Shown: positions 23,755 to 34,761 of the stretch, one piece after another
Layout: each line of letters starts with the position of its first letter
Numbering within the stretch: the first letter of the stretch is position 1
Assembly (NCBI GenBank): GCA_019096195.1
Contig: JAGTXK010000050.1
Coordinates: forward strand, 682,001-746,000
DNA from: Boletus sp. NGJ
Lineage: Eukaryota > Basidiomycota > Agaricomycetes > Boletales > Boletaceae
DNA: 64,000 bases
Direction of reading: 5' to 3'
Notes under the pieces: model-generated
What the model was told of the DNA's origin: nothing
Seen by the model: only the letters and a program-made list of their open reading frames with translations
The model's database searches: none
Made by a program: the position numbers and the translations under genes

Positions 23755-24260
23755 TTGATTCTGTTATTACACATTTGCTAGCTAAAAAGCACCACAAAGA
23801 TTACACTCACTTTTATTTCTCACACTTGTTATTACATATTTGCTAGTCACAAAAGCACCACAAATGCCACACTTTTACTATACTTTGATTTTCCATACTT
23901 GTTATTATACATTTGCTATACATTTACTACATTCTGCCTTATTACACTTGTCACTACACTTTTACTACACTATTTTGTACACTTTTCCTACAAGTAAGCA
24001 GTGTAAAGCCAATATACCAAAAGTATGCCACATATGTTGGGAAAGTGTAGTAGAAGTACAATAAAAGTATAGTATCTGTGGCACTTTTTTGACTAGCAAA
24101 TGTATAAGTGTGGGAAATAAAAGGGTAGTAAAAGTGTAACCTTTGTGGTGCTTTTTTGACTAGCAAATGTGTAATAACAAGTGTGGGAAAGCTGAGTGTA
24201 GCAATTATGTAGCAATTGTGGCACTTTTGATTACCAAATGTGTAGTAACATGTGTGGCAA
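23755..24260. repeat. Long inverted repeat built from ~70-nt units
   Basis: The left half (about 23,755-23,990) contains two to three copies of a unit with TTATTACACATTTGCTAG, AAAAGCACCACAAA and ACACTTTTACTA. The right half (about 24,020-24,260) carries the same units in reverse complement (TTTGTGGTGCTTTTTTGACT, AGCAAATGTGTAATAACAAG). Opposite-strand ORFs at 23,840 (+) and 24,166 (-) therefore encode similar peptides (both contain KAPQ and HFYY). The structure could fold into a long imperfect hairpin. Confidence 0.7.
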
Positions 24261-24434
24261 GCAAAGTGTAGTCCAATTAGCCAAAATTGCAGTCTATTAG
24301 AATTTGTGGTAGTATTGCTAGCTTTTTGTTACACTGCCACTCCTAGAAACTTTGGCAAAGTCCAAAAATGCCAAAAATATGATTTAGTGGACACATAAAC
24401 TCATGCATTTTGCACACCATAGCAAGCTATGTAT

Positions 24435-24665
24435 TTCACTATACTTTGGTTACACTTTTGCTACACTTTGCTACACTTTCAAACACTTTTTAGTATACTT
24501 TGTGTACATTGTGGCTACACTTTGTTTACTATACTTTGCTACACTTTTGTACACTTTTTAACTACACTTTATTGCTACACATTGCTACACTTTTTGTCCA
24601 CTTTTTAGTACACTTTTTCTACTACACTTTGCTACACTTTGCTACACTTTTAGTACACTTATTGT
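24435..24665. repeat. Degenerate TACACTTT tandem array
   Basis: About 230 nt in which TACACTTT/TTGCTACACTTT recurs some fifteen to twenty times at irregular spacing. It lies next to the inverted repeat above, whose units share the ACACTTTTACTA motif, so both probably derive from the same simple sequence. Confidence 0.75.
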
Positions 24666-25290
24666 GAATACAGTTGAGTTGAAAACAAGTCAAATAAATG
24701 TGAATTAAGTGTAAAAAATACAGTAAATAAGAGTGTGATTTGCTGATGACTTGTTAATACGGTAGTAGCAACACCATGCAATTTTATTGCTACCTATAGA
24801 GTATTGTATAACCAATTTGCTATAGTAGACTATGTAGTCAATGGTAGCAATGCAACCTGTATGGCTTGATAACATAGCCTACATTGGCAAAAAATTATGT
24901 CATGTGACTACATCATGCAACAACCACTTATTTTTTTTGCAGGTTACTCACCTGCTCATAGTAACAGTACTTTGACTTTGTGATCCCTAGTAGTACCTAC
25001 CCACCAGTGATGGTCAAAGAGTGCACTTCACTCAATACAAGGCTGCAAAGGAGATCACTCAAGAGTAGAAGTTACATATAACTACACAAAAGGTTACCTG
25101 GTGAAATGCAGGTGGTGGGTGTGCCACTGTCTGCAGTCATGCACAGCAGAAAGTTTATGTAAACCATCACAGTAAGTGAGCATTATTGGACAAGGAATTC
25201 CTGCAAGTGAGCCACATGGTTTTTGGTTGACAAAAAAGAAATGCAAGTGGTGGAAGTAAAAAAATTGAATGTGTTCACCCTGAAAACCCA
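24666..25290. other. AT-rich stretch up to the compartment border
   Basis: No gene recognised. CpG is rare up to about 25,295, then becomes frequent within a few tens of bases. Confidence 0.4.
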
Positions 25291-25361
25291 ACACCGGAAA
25301 AGAGCGTCGACAGAGCTGAACATGCGAAACACACAAAACAGGCGAAAAAGCATCGGTAGGT

Positions 25362-27106
25362 CTAGTTTCCTCCGCCGTTCTCCACTGACTTATAGATATC
25401 ACAGAGCTCTTTGATGACTGAATCGCACGTACCTGTCAGGCATCCCTTCTCCTGCGCGTACCCAGCGCCGATCACATATGGCATGTCGTTCAGGTCGATT
25501 GACTCAGCTGTGTTCCAGATCCGTGAATATCTGACCGCAGTCTCAAGAGGTCGGACCTACTGATGTGCTCCACTATATTCATCATACTAACGATGGTGAT
25601 ATCCGTCTGGAGTGTAACTCCCTCCAAGAACGCGGTCTTGAGTTGTTGCAACTTGTTGACGTATTCCGAGATCTTTGTATCAATATCAGAGATCGTGTAC
25701 TGTATTTCGCCGTCCGAGTCCCTAGATACGGAGCTCAGAGGTGGTATCGTGAATGTGACGACGACTGACAAAAGCTCTTTTGCTTGGTGTACTCGGTAAT
25801 GAGGTACCCACACTCCGTCACCTGCTGGATCAGAGCCGTGATAGGCTTGACGTGTGCCTGGATTGCTTTCAAGGGTTCGGCATCGTTAACGAACGCAAAG
25901 ACATCGCTCATCGTGCCTGCTAAGCGAATGATCTGCTTGTCACGATTTTTCTGGTTGACAAGTACCTACGCGAAACATCGCGCCAGCGATTAGCAATAGT
26001 ACGAATGCCGAGCAACAGACAAACCTGGTTCGCGGCTGATATAATGGACGAAGCTCGCGACGTATACAGGTGGATCTGTCTCGCATTCAGACTGTGATGC
26101 AGTCGAGACAGTGAGCACCAAATACCTGTGCGATTCCGGCCACACTCTCGTTAAACAGTTCCATCCTCTTCAACAGAACATCCCGCGTAGTCTCGAATGT
26201 CTGTACGTCGGTCACGGCATTTGTGCCAGTATCGACCGATGAACTCAGGAGGCCGACGACCACGGGCGTGGGATCCAGCGCGCCGACCGTTTCGGTCGCC
26301 TTAGTGACCGCGTCTGTAGCTTGATGTTGGTTTGCAGCAACGTCCCCACGTGGCTCAAGCGCTCATCGACCAACGCAAACTTGATCGTAACCCCTGGGAG
26401 AACGGAACCATCTGAGGCATCCTTGTGAAGAAGCTCTTCAAGCACTATGATCAGAGAGATCACCTCAGTAGAACATATATATCATAAAGAATACCCTCGC
26501 ACCTCCATTCTTCAATGTTCCCAATACCTCGCCGATGGTATGAGTAAGACTTCCGACCAGTGTGTCCTTTTTGAATGAGGACTTCTGGTAAATATTCACG
26601 AGGAGTTTGGATCGATCATCGTCCCCGCCACTAACAATATTGAATTCTCTGGGGTAAAGCCAGGGCCTTGTACCCACAAATAGAAATTTTTAGTTCATAA
26701 GGTACAATTCTTTGCCGGGCCGTTGCACTGTTTGTCGACTGCGAGCTACCGCCTACGGAAAATTCGAGGTAGTACCAACTGAGAGCTTGCGGCGCGTTTG
26801 AGTGCGAAACTCGATGTTTGAAAGAAAGCTAACTCGGATGCGCCAGGAGCTCTACCGTTGCAACCTCTTCGACCTAGAACCGCGTTCAGCACATTCCAAA
26901 CGAAAATATGAAAGGAATATACGTAGATCGGATCCATGTTTTGAGTTGGATCGGCCGTTTTCATAGTCTTGTAGGTGAAAGATGACAGGTGGGTTGTAGG
27001 TGGACGCGAGGTTACCAGGCCAGGAGGTGCCGAATTAACCAACATGCGGTTGCAATACGGTATGGGAGTCAACTGCCACAACCTCCGCACTCGGACCGCG
27101 AGCCAT
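25362..27106 (-). pseudogene. NLR-type (STAND) gene relic: C2-like domain plus linker, truncated before NACHT
   Basis: On the minus strand, exons resemble the N-terminal half of Agaricomycete NACHT/WD40 proteins. A C2-like segment comes first (TYKTMKTADPTQNMDPIY at about 26,960; VNIYQKSSFKKDTLVGSLTH at about 26,580). Next is GVTIKFALVDERLSHVGTLL, then the helical linker with TGTNAVTDVQTFETTRDVLL and LLKRMELFNESVAGIAQ (about 26,210-26,130), and ISEYVNKLQQLKTAFLEGVT (about 25,640). The family's block LNDMPYVIGAGYAQEKGCLT (about 25,480-25,420) normally precedes the P-loop by some 30 residues, but here the frame ends at a TAG at 25,362-25,364 and CpG-poor DNA follows. A frameshift lies near 26,318-26,326. 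No NACHT or WD40 part exists in the window. In intact homologues such proteins act in self/non-self or incompatibility responses; this copy cannot. Confidence 0.72.
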
Positions 27107-27238
27107 GTCGATTCTCTTTTCAGTGAAAATTCTTTGCTAGGCTGACTCCGACGTCGCAGATTAGGTTGCCGAGACCCTTTTTATATCTAGTACTTGACGC
27201 AAGTGCGTACCGTAATTTCAATCCCTTGCGCTTATATT

Positions 27239-27430
27239 ATGTGCAGCAGACATTCACAATACGACTTCATCACCGACCAGCAGGGCCGACCAATCACCGA
27301 GACGTTCTATTTTCCAGATGTTCTCCATCACCGAAACGTGTTTTACCAGACGGCCTTCTTCCATGTGCAATCTCATCTTGACCGATTGCTCGAGCATTTG
27401 CGGATGCCACGACGTCTCGCCTCATTGTAG
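27239..27430 (+). CDS. Possible short ORF, unrecognised
   Basis: A 63-codon frame from ATG 27,239 reads MCSRHSQYDFITDQQGR and continues with ETFYFPDVLHHRNVFYQTAF. Its composition is protein-like and the region is CpG-rich, but no family is recognised. It may be a fragment of a lost gene between the NLR relic and the protease gene; a chance frame is also possible. Confidence 0.2.
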   Translation: MCSRHSQYDFITDQQGRPITETFYFPDVLHHRNVFYQTAFFHVQSHLDRLLEHLRMPRRLASL

Positions 27431-27708
27431 GCTTTAGCGGCGCGGCCGCCGGTCTCGATTCCCAGATACTTTTCGACTGAAGCGCCATATGTGCTTATCT
27501 ATTCCAAGACCGATAACGCTTGCCTTTCCCCCTCATTGTCATTTTTGGTCGATTTATCTTTGTCTCCCGTGGGACCTGGTCAAACCTCAGACGCGATGAG
27601 CACGGCCGATTTACACGATATATAACGAGCATGCTGCTCCCCCCCACGGATCCGCACCGTCGCGGGTAGTCCAAGGCTCACCCTTCTCCACTCGACCCCG
27701 GGCCAACG

Positions 27709-30165
27709 ATGCGACTATCACTCCTTGCCCTTCCGTTCGCAGCCGCCCTCGTCAGGGCAGGTCACTACCAGGATATCCCGCACAAGGTCAAGGAGAGCAT
27801 TGAAGGGCCTCCTCGTGGCTGGCTCAGATACGGCCCTGCACCTTCGGACCATCTGCTAGAGCTCAAGATTGCGCTTCCCCAACCACATTTCCCCATCCTG
27901 GAGAAACACCTTTGGGAAGTCAGCAATCCCAAGCACGAGCGCTATGGCGCCTACTTGTCGAAGGAGGAGACCGAGGCACTGATGGCACCCCATCCTGAGA
28001 CGCTCGATGTAGTCAGCGAATGGCTGTCCTCGCATGGTATCGAGGAAGAACATCTTTACCGCTCATCGGCGCAAGACTGGGTCACCATTCGCGTACCTGT
28101 TGTTCTTGCGGAAGAAATGCTGAAGACGGTGAGAATTATGACTTGGTTCCTGTTCTTAACATACCCACACAGATAAACCCAGAAATATGGCATCTATACA
28201 CACTCGGACAGCGGCGAGAGCATCATCAGAACAACCAGTTACAGTCTTCCAGAGAGCTTGCACAAGCATATTGAACTGATCCAACCAACGACCATGTTCA
28301 CTCGCCTGAGGCCGTTCAGGAGTACCCTACATTGGTCAAACACGATCCCGGCCGGCTCGTTAAGCTCCTCCACCGGCACGCTTACCGGACCGGCTGGAAA
28401 CCCAGTCGATGCCAGCTGCAACGGCACGGTATGACAGTACGGTTTAGTATCTGGACACATCTAAAGGTTCGGTGCAATAGATCACTATCACGTGTCTCAG
28501 ACAACTTTACAACGCTGTCGGATACAACACCTCTGCCACGAACGGTAACAAGCTCGCCGTTACCGGTTATCTCGAGCAGTATGCCAACAACCAAGATCTC
28601 CAGCAATTCTTCCAGCTGGAGAACCCTGCAGCATACGGTTCCAACTATACGTTTGTGTCCATCAATGGTATCAGGAATACTTTCTACTTGGACGCCAACC
28701 AGCTTGCTGACGATATGCTCAGGTGGCTTGAACAACCAGAGTTATGCAGCTGCTGGCATTGAAGCCAACTTGGACACTCAGTTTGCTTTTGGACTGACGT
28801 ACCCGACTCCACCAACCTTCTACTCGACTGGCGGTTCACCACCTTATATTCCTGATGCACTCACTATGACGGATACCAATGAACCATATGCTAACGTTCG
28901 TTTCATCTCTTTCTCACTTTGGCGATTTTCTTGTGTTCTATCATCATTGATTACAGTGGTTGGAGTATGTGTTGTCCCAAGAATACCTCCCTCAGACGAT
29001 CTCCACCAGCTATGGCGACGATGAGCAGACAGGTACTTTGTTCCATTCCTTGGCTGGCATACTCTGACCATAGGCAGTCCCATACACCTATGCTACCCGT
29101 GTATGTGCTAGTTTCGCCGTCCTTGGCGCCCGCGGCATCTCCATCTTGTTCTCGTCTGGTGACGGCGGCGTCGGAGATGGCGACGCAGACCCAGCGACTC
29201 AACGATGCTTCACAAACACTGGTGTCAACAGGACTGCATTCATCCCCGAGTTCCCCGCCGCTTGTCCATTGTGAGTGAACCCTGATGGGCTTGTAACATC
29301 CTCCTGATTGGCTCGAATGCATGCAGCGTGACATCCGTCGGAGGTACCAATTATATCCCTGAAACCGCTGTCTTCTTCTCTGGTGGAGGCTTCAGCAACT
29401 ACGTACATTCGTCTTGATAATTATTTTCTAACGGACACACTGACCAGTTCCGTCATTAGTTCCCCCGACCTGATTACCAGAATGTGGCAGTAAGCAAATA
29501 CTTGGAGACACTCGCTCCTGGAACTTATGAGGGCCTGTACAACCCGTAAGTTTTTTTATCTCTTCTTTGCACGATCAAAGTTGACAAGCGACGCTTTAGC
29601 TACGGCCGTGTAAGTACCCCGCCCAATTCAAATGACGCATCTAGCTCACTAATTACTTGCTTCCACGCAGGGTATCCCCGACGTCGCCGCGCAAGCCTGG
29701 AACTTCCTCATCGTCTACCAAGGCCAATCAGGCTACGTCGCTGGCACATCCTGCTCCTCTCCCACCTTTGCCTCCTTCGTTTCCATGCTCAACGATGCAC
29801 GGATCAATGCCGGCAAGCCTTCTCTCGGCTTCTTGAACCCATGGCTGTACGAGACGGGGTACGCTGGACTGAACGATATCACGATGGGCAACAACCCAGG
29901 ATGTGGTACGGAGGGCTTCAATGCAACCATTGGTTGGGATCCCGGTACGTCACCTTTTTTTTTTTCTGGGGGGGGGGGGAGTGTCATTCCATCTTGACAC
30001 GTCGTTTCTCCCGGGTCACCGTTCCGACACTTCCAAGCTCCAAGTTCCATGCAGCGTTTTTACGACGATTCATGATTTGGTTCGACTGACAATACCTCTA
30101 TTGCAGTGACCGGTTACGGCACGCCAAACTTTGAGAAATTGTTGGCTTTGGCAATGGCCACTTGA
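27709..30165 (+). CDS. Secreted sedolisin-type protease (tripeptidyl-peptidase, family S53)
   Basis: The gene has about ten exons from ATG 27,709 to TGA 30,163-30,165. Residues 1-17 ([17 protein letters not shown]) form a signal peptide. The first ~180 residues match the activation prodomain ([39 protein letters not shown]). The catalytic domain carries the Glu/Asp pair in [17 protein letters not shown] (about 28,740-28,790), the oxyanion Asp in [13 protein letters not shown] (about 29,150) and the nucleophile Ser in [14 protein letters not shown] (about 29,735). The C-terminal calcium site region reads [13 protein letters not shown] and [12 protein letters not shown] across the last intron. 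N-glycosylation sequons are present. These acid endopeptidases or tripeptidyl-peptidases are secreted to digest protein. All family residues look present; the splice junction near 28,430-28,502 is the least certain. Confidence 0.93.
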
Positions 30166-30796
30166 TCGACGTTTTTTTGGGTAGATGGGATCACTCACGT
30201 CGTCGACTGTACGCGAATGTGCAACTTGTGTATCTATCTAGACTGTTGTACTACCTACCCGTCTGGGACGCTTTGCCCGGATGTTGACTTGGTGATTAGC
30301 TGATTCTGTCTGTTCCTTACGTCCGATACGTTCTCCGACCGCCTCTGACTTTGGACGGATCCGTCTTTTGTGTGTTGCCTTGGCAGCTTGTGAACAATAT
30401 TATCGGTTTTCAGCCCGTTTTCCTGGCGTCTTATATTTTTACTCTTCGCCTCACCATCCTAACCGCGATACGGTGATTTGGAGCCGTGTGGACAAAAGCA
30501 CATTTTTCCATGGTGGTGTCATCTGCGCTGGTCGCGTACATCGAACTTTCTCAAGCAACCAGGACGAATTCGGTGGTCGGACCGACTTGGTAGGGCTAAC
30601 AGGGTATGTGACGCCGTCGTGTCTAGCTCGAAAGCTGTGTTTCATAGTGAAAAAAAAAGAGGTATCAACTATTGACCACCATGATGGAAACATACAAAAG
30701 GTACTGGTTGCGAATCGCGCGACACTTGCCCTGTGCTGCGGGGCCGTACAATACCGATACTGAAAAAGACGGTCAACGAAACCAAATCACGACGCG
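30166..30796. other. Intergenic 3' flanks, no gene seen
   Basis: This lies between the protease stop and the stop of the convergent Tls1-like gene. The plus ORF at 30,368-30,763 contains no recognisable domain and is probably untranslated. Confidence 0.5.
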
Positions 30797-32050
30797 CTAT
30801 CTTCGCATCCGTTTCTTGAACCGTTCCATGACCTACGACAAGCGTCACACAAACATCTCACGACCACTCCCGTAGGTGCTGTAATCACGTACCATTTCGT
30901 CCGTCGCCATCTGTGGCTTGTCATGCCGCGGTTTTCGGTCTTCCTGCGGAGGTAACCCCATCGCTTCCAGCTTGGCATCACGCATGATTTCCACGTCCGA
31001 CTTTTGTTTCAAATGCGGACGGTAGACTGCACAGGGCATGTATTCACACAAGTGGAACAAGAAAATAAAATAAAATGAAGACACGTACATCGGGTAGCGA
31101 CAAGGTGTTCCTCGTCGGTATTCACCTTTTTGCGTTCCTTGCGTTCTTCAGCGACTTGGCGTTTTGCTTTCTCCGTTTCCTCAATGTTCCTAAGTCGTGT
31201 ACTAGAAAAGAGAAAAGAAAATTGAATGCAAGGTGTAAACATTCGGCGGATAGTTTCAAAAACGAGTGAGAGTGAGGGGAGTGACGCACTCCATGCCAAG
31301 ATCGACCTCTGGTATCGCCGTCAACATCGCCAGACTATTGGTCACACTTCCCTCGTCCGCCGTCTTCTTCTCCGTCTTCCAGCGCTCGGAAAGGGTAAAC
31401 TCGTCATTGGAATCGCGAGACGACCCTTCCAAAGCGTCCTGTTGCTGACGTCGGATCCTCAAGTTCTCCTCAATATACGCCATCCTGTACATCACATACA
31501 GTGAGAATTTGACACAAAAAAAAATGATTACACCGATGTTGTTCGTACATGTGTTTATCCACGTCGAGCACGTTCGTCTGTTGGGTAAAATTGTTCGTAC
31601 GAACGGCCCGTCGAGCCTTGGCAGCCGCATCCTCTGCTTGCTCGCTATGTCATTGTCAGTTTCGATGGGCGGTCAGGATCGACCATGCGCTTACTCGTCC
31701 TCCGTCTTCACACCCGCACCCGCACCCGCACCCATTGTCAACCCACCCTTTTCCTCAGGTACCTCTTCCGCATTCCGTCGTCGTTTCTTCTTTGCATCTC
31801 CACTCGATAACTTGTGTACGTCGATCCCCTGCCTCGACTTGCGCAGCCGCCTCAACTCGAGTAGCTCCGAGAGCCTGTGAAATGGAACGTGAACATGAAC
31901 ACTCGTCGATCGAGGGGGGGGGGGGACAACGCACGGAAGAGACTTGTCCTCCTCCTCGTAGTCAGTATCAGAAACGCGAGCCGACGGTGGGTCTTCTGTT
32001 TCGGGAGACTTTTCTCGGACGCGTTGTGGACGGTTTCGCCTCTTGATCAT
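30797..32050 (-). CDS. Tls1 / C9orf78 (HCA59) family spliceosome-associated protein
   Basis: A multi-exon gene from ATG 32,048-32,050 to TAG 30,797-30,799. Exon 1 begins MIKRRNRPQRVREKSPE. After an intron with a C-run comes the family hallmark LRRLRKSRQGIDVHKLSSGD, then a basic NLS-like KKKRRRN. Next come RTNNFTQQTNVLDVDKHM joined to MAYIEENLRIRRQQ, and later a Leu/Ala/Met block with TNSLAMLTAIPEVDLGME. A charged coiled segment reads NIEETEKAKRQVAEERKERK. The last tiny exon completes ATDEM-VMERFKKRMRR, the conserved C-terminus. Homologues work in the nucleus with U5 snRNP factors such as Brr2 in pre-mRNA splicing; in fission yeast Tls1 affects telomere silencing through splicing. Head-to-head with the CRN-like gene. 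Confidence 0.88.
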
Positions 32051-32159
32051 GGACGGGACGGCAAACTTGAATCAAATTACGCAATATTTGGGACTTGCTT
32101 AGATAGGAACGAGCGGTGTCCCAAATTACAGCAAAGACAACGCGTCGTTCTTATCTTCC
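32051..32159. promoter_or_regulatory. Short bidirectional promoter region
   Basis: Only 109 bp separate the divergent start codons of the Tls1-like gene (-) and the CRN-like gene (+). Any core promoters and 5' leaders must overlap here or extend into the coding regions. Confidence 0.45.
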
Positions 32160-32983
32160 ATGTCTGACGATTTCACGCTATGCTACTGGATACGAGGTCA
32201 GCCCCTCAGTGCTGTCTCAGCGATCCAGATTTCACGAACTGCTAAAGGAAGATCACCCAATCATATTTCGCGATGTGGACGCCGCCGATATCCAGGTCTA
32301 AACTCAAGGAACCCGTAGCCGAGCCCTACGAGGAGAATCTCAAAAGTGTTGTCCTTTCTGAGTGTGGGGGTGCTCTGCGAAGACTGCGCAAGCTGTCAGA
32401 CCTGTTCGTATCGGCACCACCAGATTCAGAGGAGTGCATCCATGTTATAGTAGGTACGTATCGGCAGTCCGGATTTCCCTTGCAATAGATTCCAGATGCA
32501 CCATACCCAGAAGTTACATGCTGGGTCAGAGGTGGCAAACCCCACGAAAGCGTTTCCATTTCAATTAAAGCGAACGTATCCGTCAACCAGCTTCACGCGC
32601 GCATCAAGGAGGCGCACGAGGCTCTTAAACAGGCGGCCACGGAGCATGTACACCTGTATAGGGTGTCGGGGAGTGTGCAGGAGCTCCGTGAGACTCTCGA
32701 CCAGATGGACAAGGGTACCCAGATCTACGGGACTTGTGTTCTATATGATGCCTTCTTGGATTTACCGGTTCTGGAGCCATACTATGTTGTTGTCCAGATT
32801 TCCGCGCCTACCAGTAGGCCTCCGCCCAAACTGGATCAAGTTAGAGTGGCGCGAGAGGCCTTCCTCGCTGCCCACCCACCTTGCACTTGGTTAATGGTTA
32901 ATGTAGCTACCGCACAACATTTGGAATTGAGACTTGTCCGGAAACAAGAAAAGAAAACAAAGGACATAGTACTAGTAGACTGA
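32160..32983 (+). CDS. Crinkler (CRN) header-domain protein with two tandem headers; first header frameshifted
   Basis: From ATG 32,160 the frame reads LCYWIRGQPLSAVSAIQIS, the start of a CRN-type N-terminal header (ubiquitin-like). The expected continuation is in other frames: ELLKEDHPIIFRDVDAAD (about 32,236-32,290) and then EPVAEPYEENLKSVVLS and LRKLSDLFVSAPPDSEECIH (about 32,300-32,450). A 39-nt intron (32,452-32,490) leads into a second, complete header: EVTCWVRGGKPHESVSISI, SVNQLHARIKEAHEALKQ, ELRETLDQMDKGTQIYG and LPVLEPYYVVVQIS. A short tail ends at TGA 32,981-32,983. CRN proteins of oomycetes and fungi carry one header before a toxin- or enzyme-like C-terminal domain; here there is no such domain, only a repeated header. 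Two frame changes suggest a decaying gene or sequence errors; the second header alone could be expressed. Confidence 0.6.
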
Positions 32984-33021
32984 AACCGAATCTAACAATC
33001 CTTCCCATTTGATAAATAAAT

Positions 33022-34301
33022 TCATTGTACGCGTTCCTCCACTGGTCGTACACTCTCGCCCACCAAACTGCTCTCGTTTCTGCTTTCTGCCACCACCGTC
33101 GCGGGTGCGGGTGTAGCAGCTGCCGTCGTCACACGCTGCAGCTCCTCCGCCGTTGGGAACGCGATCACTGGAACACCAATAGGTGGTGAAGTATGCCGCG
33201 AGAGTAAGGACTCCGGTGCACGCAGTCCACCCCGTCTCAAACGGGGCGCCTGCGAAGGTTCCTCGACTGGCTCCTCCCCCGCACCTAACCGCTCAGATGG
33301 ATTCATCGTCCATCCCGAATGAGGCGGGAAATACCAGTCGTCCGACATATTCGCTGCCGGTCGCGGTGTTGGTATGATTTCGAATCGACGCGTCCTCCCA
33401 AAAGGGAAAAACCGTCTGGCTTGAACAGATGACGAACGCGGACCATGGGAGGACGTAGCCGGCAACTCGGCGGGGTTGGCAGGCGGAGGTTCTGACCGAA
33501 CGTTGTGGTCGTCGTCTTGGGCGAGTTGACGGGTGGTACTACGCCGTGCGGCCGTGAACTCACTAAAGTCTGACATTCTGTTACGCCCAGGACGACGGAT
33601 CGAGGGCTGCCTCGATAACGTCGAGTGCAAGAACCCGCTCGACGATGAAAGTGGCCACACGCTTGTTCTCGCCGGTGGCGAGGTATCTACAAGCGGCGGA
33701 GGCACCCTGTCACCCGCCGCATCGGGAGGAGGGGCTGATGACATCGGGGGAGAGGTGTGAGGAAAGCTCAGAAAGTAAGGTGTCGAGGAATTCGACCAAC
33801 TGTGTTGAGACCGATATGCATCGTACAAATCTGTGTTGAGGCGACTGCCTTCCATGACGGGCACAAATGTGCCATAGGGACTCAGCTCGTCGTCGTCTTC
33901 GTCCACGTCCAGTTCGTCGGGGGGTTGTGAGAGGTACTCGGCGAGATCTACGCCTCGCCGGGCAGCGGGGCCGCGACCGGGAGCGCGCTCCCGGTAGACA
34001 GATGCGGGACTGGATAGCTTGCGCAGGGACCGCGCGGTGCGGTCCCCAATGAGACCACGATCGGCTGCGTGGTTGCGATAACGGCGTTCTGCAACCTCCT
34101 GTGTGGCATCGTCGGTCCGGAGTACGAACGACATCCGAGTGCGACTCATACCTTGACGAGGATTTCGATGAGAGATGTAGTGAATGAATCACCACGGTCG
34201 AGGTCTTCTACGAACGTTTCGTAAGTAATCGTGGGGTCTGCTTTCTCGAGCCTGGCGCGCTTTATGGCACCGGAGCTAGGACTGGCCTCAGCTATGGTCA
34301 T
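33022..34301 (-). CDS. Uncharacterised, largely disordered protein
   Basis: The model is two exons. Exon 1 starts at ATG 34,299-34,301 (MTIAEASPSSGAIKRARLEK) and contains YETFVEDLDRGDSFTTSLIE. A 53-nt intron (34,099-34,151) is followed by EVAERRYRNHAADRGLIGD and a long low-complexity body to TGA 33,022-33,024. I chose the upstream ATG because the one at 34,149 lies inside the intron. The body is rich in Ser, Pro and Arg, with an acidic patch DELDVDEDDDELSPYG. No catalytic motif, membrane segment or signal peptide is visible. The short N-terminal region is the only part that looks folded. Possibly a regulatory or scaffold protein; function unknown. Confidence 0.7.
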
Positions 34302-34761
34302 GATGGAGCAGAGACGGGGCATACACCAAGCTCCTCATTTTTGCGCCGAGGACATCATCATAGTATTCCATTGTCCTGAAATACATGGCTACTTTAGCGG
34401 TCCCGAATTTGTGATAAAGATAGAGGATGGCGCACCATTTGCCCATATTTTATGTACACTTGCGGTCGTTTTGGGGAGTCGTCGGAATCGGGGGACACGC
34501 AAAGTGAGCTGCAACGAGGCAGATGTCGGGGGGAGCGCCCGTGTGAAATTTACACCGTCGTCACAACAGTCTTGTTGTTATCTATTTACGTCGCTCTTTC
34601 CTTTTTCGGACGAGCCCCTAGACGGAACCGAGCATGGAGGTCGACGAGAACATCGAACTGTACCGAAATGAACGAAGTCTATTAAGTACGTTACGAGAAT
34701 CAATAGATGTAGACAACATCAGGGGGGTATGACAATGCGCGTTCCAATCCGACTACATCCA
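34302..34761. other. Intergenic, no gene seen
   Basis: Between the start of the uncharacterised gene and the stop of the dynein gene, both on the minus strand. The plus ORF at 34,231-34,671 has no recognisable content and overlaps the start of the minus-strand gene. Confidence 0.45.

Noticed and set aside
28332-29024. 230-codon plus-strand ORF inside the protease gene
   Set aside because: It is a frame crossing introns and exons of the sedolisin gene; the sedolisin frame with catalytic motifs explains the region.
30368-30763. 131-codon plus ORF after the protease
   Set aside because: No domain, starts without context, and lies in the 3' flank of two convergent genes.
31549-32046. 165-codon plus-strand ORF
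   Set aside because: It is antisense to the Tls1-like gene and contains no recognisable domain; low-complexity repeats of the other strand keep it open.
33710-34195. 161-codon minus-strand ORF overlapping the acidic protein gene
   Set aside because: It is a shifted frame of the same strand region, Arg/Ser-rich through GC-rich codons; the chosen frame fits the intron and upstream exon.
34231-34671. 146-codon plus ORF
   Set aside because: Antisense to exon 1 of the minus-strand gene at its start, with no recognisable content.
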